A DNA stretch of 64,000 bases, taken from Chloroflexota bacterium. Lineage in GTDB: Bacteria; Chloroflexota; Dehalococcoidia; Lucifugimonadales; Lucifugimonadaceae. Positions 32,665 to 41,021 of the stretch are shown in pieces; positions within the stretch are counted from its first letter, which is position 1, and each line of letters begins with the position of its first letter. The stretch is from positions 248,001 through 312,000 of the forward strand of contig JABIFF010000008.1 in NCBI GenBank assembly GCA_018650845.1, written 5' to 3'. Below the pieces are notes generated by a model. That model had not been told where the DNA came from. It searched no databases and worked only from the letters and a program-made list of their open reading frames with translations. The translations under genes and the position numbers were made by a program.

Positions 32665-32973
32665 ATTTTCAGGACTCCGATTTGGGTTCTTTTCGTCAAC
32701 AACTGCTGAAACCGACTGGTAAACAATAGCGCGACAGCACTGCTAAGTTTGCGCTTTGCTGACGTTAATTAACAGTTAGCTGCTGTTGGCTCCAGCGTCG
32801 ATCGTTGAATCGACGTACGAAACGGGGCCGCACATATAGGTGTATGGGGGACGTTCATCCCGATGTTTGTTCAGTGGTAAAAAGTTAAATATGCTTAGTT
32901 TGAGAGGCGGAATTGTCCGTCTCTTTTTCGTTAACTCGAGGTAGGCAGCGATTGGTCTGGAATTTGCAAATAG
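32665..32973. other. Intergenic stretch with a dnaN-like 3' remnant
   Basis: About 310 bases without a gene. At 32857-32880 the plus strand repeats the last 24 bases of dnaN with 20 matches, encoding I-P-M-F-V-Q-W-stop against M-P-M-F-V-Q-W-stop. A terminator follows at 32902. The first half shows nothing recognisable. Confidence 0.55.
32902..32928 (+). terminator. Rho-independent terminator downstream of the dnaN-like remnant
   Basis: Stem GAGAGGCGGA/TCCGTCTC with a bulge, loop ATTG, then five T. No gene on the plus strand ends here apart from the dnaN-like tail, so it is probably the original dnaN terminator. Confidence 0.65.
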
Positions 32974-34107
32974 CTACAGAACCGCTACTCGTTGCTTCTC
33001 AAACTGCTTCCAATCCCATTCCGCTCCCCATCCCGGCGCATCTGGATAAGTAACCCAACCGTTCACGGGGCGAATTGGGTTGAGCAGTCCGATTTGCTCA
33101 CCCATTTCGGCACCATTTGCAGGTGGTGCGTTCTCGAACCAAGCGATGTTCTCGATTCCGCAGTTGATGTGAGAGTGAACGAGACCGAATAGTGGACCAT
33201 ACGAGTTTGGTTCAACGTTGGCATTCAAATTACGAGCGAAGTTGGCGGAGCTAACGATCGGCGTTGTGCCGTGCCGAGCGTTGACTCGCAGAATGTCTAC
33301 CGCACCGGTTTTGAGCCAAAGTTCACCGATCTCAGGCTCATGCATCAACGTTTCGGCACCAGCGATAGGGATTTCGAGAAGATCGCATAGCTTTACATTG
33401 TTCTCGTGGTCACGATCGTCAATTGGCTCTTCAAACCAGATGAAATTCGTCTGCTCTAGAGTGCGTCCAACCGCCAGCGCTTCTTCGTAGTTGTAATTAG
33501 CGAGAGCAGCATCGTGCATCAGTCCTACTTGCGACCCTAGCTCGCTTCTAAACAGTTCAAATACTCGAATATTTTCCTCAAATGAGAACGCCAAGTGGTC
33601 TTTCAGCACAGTGAATCCAGCTTTGAGACCCACTTCGCAATCGTTCAGCAACTCGTCGGCAGTGCTACCGGACGTGTTGTAGTAGGCCTGAGTTCGCTCA
33701 CGAGCCCCTCCGAGCAATTTTGCGACTGGAAGACCCGCTGCCTTTCCTGCGATGTCCCAGAGGCAGTTGTCGAAACCTCCGAACCATCCCGATTCGAAGA
33801 ATCTACCCGCAGCTTTGAGTTTCGAGTGAAGTCGCTCTCGATCTAGCGGATCTTCTCCGATGGCTATCTCTCGAAGTTGGGCCAGTTCTCGCCAGCCCAT
33901 CTCCGTGTATCGCCAATCTCCGACCGTACAAACGCCGTCGATTCCTTCATCGGTGAACACTCTCATCACCTGAACTGGAACGTCGCCGCCTTCGAGAAAT
34001 GCAGGTTTCCAACGATTGTCGTCCAATGAGCTATTAGGAACGATCTGAGTTGTAGCTGGGTACATCGGTAGTTCGAAAACCGATATTTCAATGGAAGTGA
34101 TCTTCAT
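32974..34107 (-). CDS. Enolase-superfamily protein (mandelate racemase-like), paralog 1
   Basis: 377 aa. Capping domain MKITSIEISVFEL..., then barrel with the family WDIAGKAAGLPV block at 117-128, Lys169 (LKDHLAF), metal ligands Asp199, Glu226 (WFEEPID) and Glu252 (AETLM). The usual histidine of the sixth/seventh strand (APH) is replaced: NVEPNSYGP has Asn301. These enzymes abstract a proton alpha to a carboxylate, for example as sugar-acid dehydratases. Lack of the His-Asp dyad suggests different chemistry from dehydratases of the GalD type. It stands alone on the minus strand after the K+ transporter gene. Confidence 0.82.
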   Translation of the reverse strand: MKITSIEISVFELPMYPATTQIVPNSSLDDNRWKPAFLEGGDVPVQVMRVFTDEGIDGVCTVGDWRYTEMGWRELAQLREIAIGEDPLDRERLHSKLKAAGRFFESGWFGGFDNCLWDIAGKAAGLPVAKLLGGARERTQAYYNTSGSTADELLNDCEVGLKAGFTVLKDHLAFSFEENIRVFELFRSELGSQVGLMHDAALANYNYEEALAVGRTLEQTNFIWFEEPIDDRDHENNVKLCDLLEIPIAGAETLMHEPEIGELWLKTGAVDILRVNARHGTTPIVSSANFARNLNANVEPNSYGPLFGLVHSHINCGIENIAWFENAPPANGAEMGEQIGLLNPIRPVNGWVTYPDAPGWGAEWDWKQFEKQRVAVL

Positions 34108-34156
34108 ATGGCGAGCGACTCAGCATTTCTGGCGGCAGAAAGGTGTAGTGGAGCGA

Positions 34157-35806
34157 CTATCCGATTCGAATTCGCTCGCTTGCGTAGCGAATATGTTCTT
34201 GAGATTCACGGCCAGCCATGAATAGGGCGATGGTCAGTGGGCCGAATCTACCGGTGAACATAGTTATTGATAGAACGATTTGAGCTGCCTCGTTCAGTTG
34301 CGATGTAGCGCCTGCAGACCAGCCGGCAGTCCCGAACGCTGAAATGATCTCGAAAACGCCTGTGCGGAAGTCTAGGCCGGGCTGAACGACGAATAGGGCG
34401 GTGATTAAGACCAGCACCGCTGCTGATGCAGATGCGCCGACAGCCATAGCTCGCTGCACGTTGACTCTAGGGATTTCTCTTCCAAAGACGGTTGTCCGTT
34501 GTTTACCACTGAAAATCGCGATAGAGGCGATCACGATCACCATGAACGTGTTCACCTTGATGCCTGCTGCGGTTGAAGCCGAGGCTCCACCAACGAACAT
34601 TAACCCTTCTGTGACGCTCAAGTTAGCGGAGTGCATTTGACCGTAGTCGAATGTTGAGAACCCTGCGGTTCGGTTGACAGTGTGGAATACACCTTGGGTG
34701 ACTTTGCTACGGACTGATTCATTACCAATCGTGTTGGCGTTGTTCCATTCGAGGCTCATGAAAGAAACGAAGCCGATGAGCAGCATCACGCCGATACCGA
34801 CAAGTACGAGTTTCGTATCTAGGGTTAGGTTCCGCCATTTACGTATTCTGATCACATAGGCGAGGGCTGCATAACTTGCCGATAGTGTGAGGATGATTAG
34901 GCCGAATATACGGAGCGACTGAAGATCACGGTTTAGCCCGATGACGGTTATAAAAACTCCAAAACCAATGATCGAAACAACCCCAATTCCAACGAACACC
35001 CTTTTCGATCCAAGTGCACGGCGGTGCCAGCCACGAATCTCGATGACATTGTTGAGTGTCGCGTAGCTGGTTGAGCCGATCAGGATCATGGCTCCAATAA
35101 TTGCGAGAGTCGGGATATCGCGACTGAGTCCTATCAAAGCTCCGCCACCGACCAGTTCATCGGGGAGAATCTCGAATCCGGCGTTGTTAAATGCTGAAAT
35201 AGACGTGAATACGCTTTGCCACAATCCTTCAGAGAGAGTCATGCCTTCCCAGATCGGTGCCACGATGTACCAGCGAACGAATATAAACACCGCCCCGATG
35301 ATCTGAACGATGATCGCCATCAGAATGATGTTTCGGGCTAGTGAGGCGATGGTTCCGAGGCGATTGTCATCGAGTCCGGCTCCAACCACCATTCGGCCTT
35401 GCAAGCTTGAGCGCCTACCGGTGATGAACAGCAAGAACGCTGCACCAGTCATGAATCCCAATCCACCAATGAAAATTAGTACTGCGAGTACAGCCTCGCC
35501 GAACCCAGTCCAATGTTCTCTCGTATCGACAAGAATCAGTCCTGTGCCTGTCATCGCCGACACTGAAGTGAAGAACGTCGTGATCGGCGACATGAATTCG
35601 TTAGGTGTATTTGAGATCGGCAACGAAAGCAGAGCAGCGCCAATTGCTGCGACTGCGAAGAAGCTGTACACCAGCATCATGGGGGACGTCGGACCGCGCA
35701 CCGACACCTCGCGCCGTTCGACGTGAGCGTGTACAGGCGACATTTCTGACTGCCTGGGGCGACGAACTATACGGTCGCCTGGTTTTGGTGCGAAGGGATT
35801 CTGCAA
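34157..35806 (-). CDS. TrkH/KtrB-family potassium transporter
   Basis: 549 aa with about ten membrane segments. The four pore loops are visible: SAMTGTGLI, SAFNNAGFEI, TVNRTAGFSTFD and SAFGTAGWSAG, each with the selectivity-filter Gly. It imports K+ (or Na+) in complex with a cytoplasmic TrkA/KtrA ring, which is not encoded nearby. The N-terminal 30 residues are basic and cytoplasmic. Between KtrB and TrkH in length; the exact subtype is uncertain. Confidence 0.92.
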   Translation of the reverse strand: MQNPFAPKPGDRIVRRPRQSEMSPVHAHVERREVSVRGPTSPMMLVYSFFAVAAIGAALLSLPISNTPNEFMSPITTFFTSVSAMTGTGLILVDTREHWTGFGEAVLAVLIFIGGLGFMTGAAFLLFITGRRSSLQGRMVVGAGLDDNRLGTIASLARNIILMAIIVQIIGAVFIFVRWYIVAPIWEGMTLSEGLWQSVFTSISAFNNAGFEILPDELVGGGALIGLSRDIPTLAIIGAMILIGSTSYATLNNVIEIRGWHRRALGSKRVFVGIGVVSIIGFGVFITVIGLNRDLQSLRIFGLIILTLSASYAALAYVIRIRKWRNLTLDTKLVLVGIGVMLLIGFVSFMSLEWNNANTIGNESVRSKVTQGVFHTVNRTAGFSTFDYGQMHSANLSVTEGLMFVGGASASTAAGIKVNTFMVIVIASIAIFSGKQRTTVFGREIPRVNVQRAMAVGASASAAVLVLITALFVVQPGLDFRTGVFEIISAFGTAGWSAGATSQLNEAAQIVLSITMFTGRFGPLTIALFMAGRESQEHIRYASERIRIG

Positions 35807-35969
35807 CTTGTTAGTTCAGATGGCTCTGCGGCTACTCGCGCTGCTTTGTATTCGGAAAATTCGAGTTCGACATCTATTAGAGGCTTTCCCGACTGATACG
35901 TCGTTGAAGATACCACCAGACCGCTACGAAATTGAAGGTTGTAGGCGGCGATTCATTCTGTTGGACACA

Positions 35970-36003
35970 AAAAAAGCCCCGCCTACGAAAGACGGGACTT
36001 CTT
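35970..36003 (-). terminator. Terminator at the end of the nos operon
   Basis: On the minus strand the 9-bp stem AGTCCCGTC/GGCGGGGCT (two G-T pairs) is followed by seven T. It lies 30 bases after the cytochrome c stop codon. Confidence 0.85.
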
Positions 36004-36032
36004 TGAGCTCGGGTTGAACTGCGGACTGGAAT

Positions 36033-36485
36033 CTACTGAAGAGAACGTATGTAAGCGACGAGTCCGTCGATTTTGGCTTCATCTAAAGCAGGGTTGCCGC
36101 CTTTTGGTGGCATATCAATACCGGTGGTGTTCGCAGGATCGCTGCTGGAACGTCCGACCTTGATGAGTGTTGCCAAGTCGGAATCTGAGATATCGGTGAT
36201 GAACTCGCTTCCAACTAGATTCTTACCGAGACCAGTTACGCCAGTGCCATCGGCACCGTGACAACCAGCACATGTTCCAAAGGCTTTTTCACCAATCCCA
36301 ACAAGTTCATCGTTTGATGGTCCTGCAGGTTTAGCGGTGGCCGCAGGTGCAGTTGTCGCCGTTGGGGCGGGAGCTGCAGATGACGAGCCGCCAGAGCTTG
36401 AATCATCACCGCCTCCACCACCGCAGGCTGCTAGTGCGGCTACGAGCAACATTAGTGCTCCAACCGCCAAATATTTCTTTATCAA
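36033..36485 (-). CDS. Lipoprotein cytochrome c of the nos operon
   Basis: 150 aa. Start is TTG at 36485 with a perfect GGAGGA six bases upstream, giving a lipoprotein signal IKKYLAVGALMLLVAALAAC followed by Gly/Ser and Ala/Pro/Thr linkers. The haem site is CAGCH, the methionine ligand is in GIDMPPKGG, and the end LVAYIRSLQ is typical of class I cytochromes c. As last gene of the nos cluster it is the likely electron donor to nitrous oxide reductase. Confidence 0.9.
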   Translation of the reverse strand: MIKKYLAVGALMLLVAALAACGGGGGDDSSSGGSSSAAPAPTATTAPAATAKPAGPSNDELVGIGEKAFGTCAGCHGADGTGVTGLGKNLVGSEFITDISDSDLATLIKVGRSSSDPANTTGIDMPPKGGNPALDEAKIDGLVAYIRSLQ

Positions 36486-36532
36486 TTCATTTCCTCCATA
36501 GATCCGCAGATCCAACTCGTTCGCACTCAAAC

Positions 36533-37012
36533 TCAATCGATATGTCGAGGTAGATCAGCTAGAGAATCCTCTAGCAATTCATTCCACCGATAAATAGGTG
36601 CACCGTGCTCTTGAGCAAGATGCTCTGCTCCAGCCTTGTATGTGAAGGCCGCAATGCCGTGACCCATAGGCGTCACGAGATCGTCAGTAGCCACGAAGAA
36701 GGCATCGGGAGCGTGCATCCACTCTCCAGTTTGGAAATCGTGGACCCAGAAGATATGAACATCTTCGCCATTTAGACGGTGATAAAGCACCATGTCGCCT
36801 AGATCGTCGAAGATCCGTAAGCCGCCGTCAGCAAGTCGATATGCTGCCGCTTGCGCTTCCTCTGAAACGATCATGCCGCATTGTTCGCAGATCACCTCGC
36901 CGTAAGCGATTTCCGGGGTTGCCTCGATGTCGACTTCACCCTGGCAAGCGATCACAAGCAGCGAGCCGATAATCAGGAGAATAGATATTCCTGTTCGCTT
37001 CGAGATTCCCAC
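36533..37012 (-). CDS. nosL: NosL copper-binding lipoprotein
   Basis: 159 aa. Lipobox VIAC (Cys23) and the NosL copper site ICEQCGMIVSEEAQAAAYRLADG with Cys42, Cys45 and Met47; the rest (FDDLGDMVLYHR, YKAGAEHLAQEHGAPIYRWNELL) matches the NosL fold. NosL delivers Cu(I) for assembly of the CuZ site of NosZ on the outer side of the membrane. Its start shares a base with the end of nosY, so translation is coupled. Confidence 0.95.
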   Translation of the reverse strand: MGISKRTGISILLIIGSLLVIACQGEVDIEATPEIAYGEVICEQCGMIVSEEAQAAAYRLADGGLRIFDDLGDMVLYHRLNGEDVHIFWVHDFQTGEWMHAPDAFFVATDDLVTPMGHGIAAFTYKAGAEHLAQEHGAPIYRWNELLEDSLADLPRHID

Positions 37013-37845
37013 TAGAAGGCTCCTCGTCGCTTGAAGATCAGGAATCCAATCCCAAGGGGTGCGATAACCCAGGCAACAAAAAGTGCCATCAGGATTGGTA
37101 GCAGGGCATCGCCGTACGTACGCATGGCGTACACGCCTGCAGGTCCAAGGACCTCTAGATCGTTCTTGATTGAGAGGATTGTCGCTAACTTGTAGACCTG
37201 AAGCGGATTGGCGAGTGCCATAAGCAATAGCTCTCGAACGCCGATGTCGAGGGTGACGGCAGTTCCCATCAAGCCAAGATCACTGAAGAATGCGAGAGTT
37301 AGCCACAAGAACACTGCGAGTCCGATCGCAGTTGCACCACGTCGTAATCCTGCTGAAAGCAGGAAGCCTATGCTCAAAGACGACAGTGCTAGCAAAACGG
37401 TTAGTCCAACTAGCGCTAAGAAATCGCCAGCATTCGATGAACCACCTCTTAGAACTACGAGTAGCCCAGAGATACCGAACCCCACCAGTAACGCCGCAAC
37501 CAAAGCAGCAGCCACTCCGAGGTATTTACTAATCAGGATTTCGAATGCCGTGACTGGTTGCGACATGAGGTAGGCAAGTGCGCCGCGCTCTCGTTCAGAC
37601 GCTATGGCAAGCGCACCGAGCGTAAGTCCCATAAGCGGCACGATAAGCAAAACCATGTTGACCATGCTGGCGGTTGTGCGCCCAAAACCTGCCACGCCGA
37701 ACGAACCAAGGCCTGAGAGCGCCATCCACGATAGGGCAGAGGCAATCACTGCGAAGCCAATGCCAAACATCACGAGCCAGCGGCTCTTTGTAGCGTCTCG
37801 GACTTCTTTTCGAGAAAGAACAGCAATGGTTTGTAGATCAATCAT
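37012..37845 (-). CDS. nosY: NosY-type ABC transporter permease
   Basis: 277 aa, six membrane segments. EVRDATKSRWLVMFGIGFA at the start and SERERGALAYLMSQPVTAFEILISKYLG are typical of NosY/ABC-2 permeases. With NosF and NosD it forms the complex needed to mature the copper centres of NosZ. The ATG at 37845 overlaps the nosD-nosF stop by eight bases, with AAGGGTGAT upstream; the frame itself extends 11 codons further. Confidence 0.92.
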   Translation of the reverse strand: MIDLQTIAVLSRKEVRDATKSRWLVMFGIGFAVIASALSWMALSGLGSFGVAGFGRTTASMVNMVLLIVPLMGLTLGALAIASERERGALAYLMSQPVTAFEILISKYLGVAAALVAALLVGFGISGLLVVLRGGSSNAGDFLALVGLTVLLALSSLSIGFLLSAGLRRGATAIGLAVFLWLTLAFFSDLGLMGTAVTLDIGVRELLLMALANPLQVYKLATILSIKNDLEVLGPAGVYAMRTYGDALLPILMALFVAWVIAPLGIGFLIFKRRGAF

Positions 37846-40189
37846 CGATATCACCCTTCCCTGTGCCTTCCAGATCAAAATCGACTACTGGAATGCCTGC
37901 GTCGACAAGAACTTTTATCGGCATCGCTTTCGCGCCCGGCGCTACTGTTACGTACACGCCAGTTCGGTTTCGTGAAGTTTTGAAATCGTCGTGCGAAAGT
38001 GCGTCCATTGCTGATTCAACGTTGCTGAGCCCGACTTCAATGCGCATCTTGGGGAGCGCACCGATTCGAGTCATCAGCTCTTCAGGTTCTGATTCAGCCA
38101 CGAGCTTGCCTTGGTCGAGTAGGAGTACTCGATCAGCGAGTCTTAGAACTTCTCCTGGTCTGTGAGATGCGAATACAAGTGCTTTGCCTTCAGCCTTCAA
38201 ATCCTCGAGTAGCGCAAGGAAATCTTGTCGTGCTGCTGCGTCGAGATTCGCCGTGGGTTCATCGAGTAACAGAACCGGTGGATCGCCTAGTAGAGCGATC
38301 GCCAGTGCAAGCCGTTGCCTAAGACCGCCTGATAGTTGTCGTACCTGCTTTGAAAGATGTGGAGCCAGTGTGAGTCGTTCCAGTAGGGCGGAGCCTTCGT
38401 TGTGGTTCGCCTTACGGAGTTTTGTGTACAGGCGCATCGTGTCGATAACTGTTAGATCATCGTGGAACGAAATTTCTTGCGGGACTAAGCCGACTTTGGC
38501 GCGTGCTTGTTTGCCTTTGGTGGCGACATCGATGCCACAAATCGAAACAGAGCCCTCGTAAGACACCTGCCCGAGAATGCAGCGTATTGCTGTTGTCTTG
38601 CCGGCGCCGTTGTTGCCCCAAAGAGCGAGACCTTCACCGCCAGCCAGATTGAACGATAGGTTTTGAAGGGCTTTTACATCGCCGAATGATCTCGAGAGGT
38701 CTTTGACTTCGATTACGTTGCCGCCTGCTGGCTCGCTTGGTACCACGGGAATTGCAACCTCTTTCTGGTCAGTTGGATGATCGCCTTTGGTCGAACCGAT
38801 TCGAGCTACAAGCCCAGCAAGCCCGACAAAAGCTAGCGACGCAGCTAATGTCTTCCATGCAAATTGTTTTTCATCGAGTAGTAGCCCCGGAACTGTGCCG
38901 GGCTGTACCAGCGGGTACGGATCGGTCAATTTCGGTACAGGTCGGACGAATGGGAACGATTTGGCTGCGAAATCCACCGCCTGAGTAACTGGACTGAACG
39001 TAAGCAACCGCAAGTTTGGGTGTTTATCGGTCAGATTTTCGAACAGTTTCTCGGATTTATAAATCACGTCACCAACCCCATCGTTGTTCGCGTCGAACCC
39101 GGCGTAATCGCTCCAATAGTTACCGACGCCATCGACAGCCCAGTCGTTTTCCTTGAGCGTGCCTCTTCCGGCAACTTGAACTTGCTCTTGATTGTCGACA
39201 AAGCTATTTCCGGTGTATTGATTTCGTTTTACCGATGGCATGAGCCTCACGCCAAAGTCGTTCAGTACAAATACGTTGTCGATGAACTCAACGGTGCTAT
39301 CTCTCTCTCGTGGAGAATTGTCGACGTAAGCTCCGACACGGTTGTCGGCGAAGAGGTTTCCTTTTACATATGCGTCATCGAGGTCTTTCAGGCCTATTCC
39401 ATAGCCCGAAGGTCCACGGTTGTCGCCAACTACGTTTCCGATCATTTGCAATCGGCGTGAGTACATCAGGAAAGCACCAACCGAGTTGCTTGTGAGCCGG
39501 TTATTCTCGACCAGAGCATCGTCGTCGTACATGAAGTGCAGACCGTAGCGGCCTTGGTGGATGTTGTTATTGCGAACGGTCAGTCGCTCTGAGTACCAAA
39601 GAACTACGTCACGTACGAGTGATACGTCGTTATCTTCAATAACAGTGTCACTTGAGTACCAGACACGAATTCCATCACCCCTGCGTTGAACTTCGAGATC
39701 CATGCCAGTGATCACGTTGTTACGAATTACGCCGAATGGTGCTTGCTTTAGGTAAATACCGAACAACGTGTTCTGAATACGGTTGCCTTCGATGACCACG
39801 CCTAGGGCGTTGGCCTCGATGCCAGCATCTTCAGTGTTGAGTTTGTTCCCTGAGTTTTTGATCACAAGCCCAGTGATCGAAACATCAGGAGCTTCTACCG
39901 TGAATACGTTTCCAGACCCGCCACCATCGAATTCAGGCCATCCAACTCCTTGGATACTGATCGATTTGTCAATCACAAAATTTCCAGTGTGAATGCCAGA
40001 GGTGACAGTGATTACATCACCATTCAGAGAAGCATCAAGTGCTTCTTGGAACGAGGCATAGGTTCCTCGATCTGATTCGATCGTTCCCGATGATTGAGCA
40101 CGGATAGACGATATCGTTGAGCCAATGGCTAGTAGAACCACCAGCGTTCCGATAGTCGTTGCGAATTTTCCAGCCCTGGAGTTCAGCAC
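37838..40189 (-). CDS. nosDF: NosD-NosF fusion: periplasmic beta-helix plus ABC ATPase in one chain
   Basis: 783 aa where NosD (about 430 aa) and NosF (about 300 aa) are normally separate. Residues 1-31 are a signal peptide; 40-400 is the right-handed beta-helix with NosD/CASH repeats (GIRVWYSSD, NNNIHQGRYGLHFMYDDDALVENN, YSDYAGFDANNDGVGD). Residues 443-465 form a membrane helix with positive charges after it. Residues 492-783 are a complete ATPase: Walker A WGNNGAGKTT (524-533), signature LSGGLRQR (619-626), Walker B LLLDEPTANLD (640-650). NosD is thus tethered through the membrane to its own ATPase. There is no stop or frame change between the parts. Confidence 0.92.
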   Translation of the reverse strand: MLNSRAGKFATTIGTLVVLLAIGSTISSIRAQSSGTIESDRGTYASFQEALDASLNGDVITVTSGIHTGNFVIDKSISIQGVGWPEFDGGGSGNVFTVEAPDVSITGLVIKNSGNKLNTEDAGIEANALGVVIEGNRIQNTLFGIYLKQAPFGVIRNNVITGMDLEVQRRGDGIRVWYSSDTVIEDNDVSLVRDVVLWYSERLTVRNNNIHQGRYGLHFMYDDDALVENNRLTSNSVGAFLMYSRRLQMIGNVVGDNRGPSGYGIGLKDLDDAYVKGNLFADNRVGAYVDNSPRERDSTVEFIDNVFVLNDFGVRLMPSVKRNQYTGNSFVDNQEQVQVAGRGTLKENDWAVDGVGNYWSDYAGFDANNDGVGDVIYKSEKLFENLTDKHPNLRLLTFSPVTQAVDFAAKSFPFVRPVPKLTDPYPLVQPGTVPGLLLDEKQFAWKTLAASLAFVGLAGLVARIGSTKGDHPTDQKEVAIPVVPSEPAGGNVIEVKDLSRSFGDVKALQNLSFNLAGGEGLALWGNNGAGKTTAIRCILGQVSYEGSVSICGIDVATKGKQARAKVGLVPQEISFHDDLTVIDTMRLYTKLRKANHNEGSALLERLTLAPHLSKQVRQLSGGLRQRLALAIALLGDPPVLLLDEPTANLDAAARQDFLALLEDLKAEGKALVFASHRPGEVLRLADRVLLLDQGKLVAESEPEELMTRIGALPKMRIEVGLSNVESAMDALSHDDFKTSRNRTGVYVTVAPGAKAMPIKVLVDAGIPVVDFDLEGTGKGDIDD

Positions 40190-40197
40190 TAGATCAC

Positions 40198-40884
40198 CTA
40201 CTGATTCTCGTGCTGTTGGCGGTTGGCCTTGGCTTCATCGAGTAGAGGCTTGTAAGCCCTGCGGTGGAAGAATATTCCGAGGATGATCAACACCGAGGCT
40301 CCAGCCGACATCCAAAGTCCGCTCTCCCAGGACGCATAAGTTGTGAACTGGGCGATTTTTCCTTCACCGATAAGCGGTGGAACGAACGGTTCGATGATGC
40401 TTGAAAGCGGTGCGCTGTCATCGAGATTCATCCCGAAGTTTTGCATCCAGTACCAGAGATCGAGCAGGAATATTCCTGGATAAAGGATCACTGGCCACGT
40501 AAGCAAGAGGGCGCAAGGATTGTGAATAAATATCGCAGCAACGACTAGCATCACGAGAGCACCGATAGCGATTACTGCAAGCGAGCGTTCGAGCTCACCA
40601 GCTTCGCTAAGTGGCCTCATGCCGATGTAGTGGTTGAGCGTGTCGACTTCCTGCACGTCGCCTTCAACATGGTTGACGAATACCGTCATTTCTAGGCCAC
40701 GTGGGTACTGTGGCGCTTCCATGTCCATGTGCCAGTACGGGAAGAATGTTGAAACAAATAGGACCACCGCAGCGGTGAGCATCAGCAGAGTTGGCAGGAT
40801 GAACCTGAAGCGATCTCGAAACACGATTTCTCGAGGAATTCGTGGTCCGAAAGCCTTTTCTTTTATCTCGTTGATGCGTTGCAA
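40198..40884 (-). CDS. Membrane protein of the nos cluster, unknown function
   Basis: 228 aa with about four membrane segments (near 29-48, 103-120, 125-145 and 190-207) and a Tyr/Pro-rich outer loop (FFPYWHMDMEAPQYPRGLEMTVFVNHVEGDVQEVDTLNHYIGM). Several His and Met residues in that loop could bind copper, but this is speculative. It sits between nosZ and nosD, where other non-Tat nos clusters also encode a small membrane protein. It begins 138 bases after nosZ, behind two hairpins. Confidence 0.8.
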   Translation of the reverse strand: MQRINEIKEKAFGPRIPREIVFRDRFRFILPTLLMLTAAVVLFVSTFFPYWHMDMEAPQYPRGLEMTVFVNHVEGDVQEVDTLNHYIGMRPLSEAGELERSLAVIAIGALVMLVVAAIFIHNPCALLLTWPVILYPGIFLLDLWYWMQNFGMNLDDSAPLSSIIEPFVPPLIGEGKIAQFTTYASWESGLWMSAGASVLIILGIFFHRRAYKPLLDEAKANRQQHENQ

Positions 40885-40932
40885 TTTGCTTCAGCCCTTT
40901 TGTGCAAGAACATATTGAATTTGAAAATGAGC

Positions 40933-40966
40933 CCCTCCGAGTTGTAATGAGTTACAACCCGGAGGG
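40933..40966. other. Intercistronic hairpin A after nosZ
   Basis: CCCTCCG-A-GTTGTAA/TTACAAC-C-GGAGGG-type stem of about 14 bp with a four-base loop. There is only a weak T stretch on either strand. It is the second hairpin met by the nosZ transcript. Confidence 0.65.
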
Positions 40967-40971
40967 ATTTT

Positions 40972-41003
40972 GGCGATAGCAGGGAGGTCTATCTGCTATC
41001 GCC
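40972..41003. other. Intercistronic hairpin B after nosZ
   Basis: A perfect 11-bp stem, GGCGATAGCAG/CTGCTATCGCC with a ten-base loop, 18 bases after the nosZ stop. Together with hairpin A it probably stabilises the nosZ message or lowers downstream transcription; there is no T run directly after it. Confidence 0.7.
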
Positions 41004-41021
41004 GTTTCACGTACTGATTGG

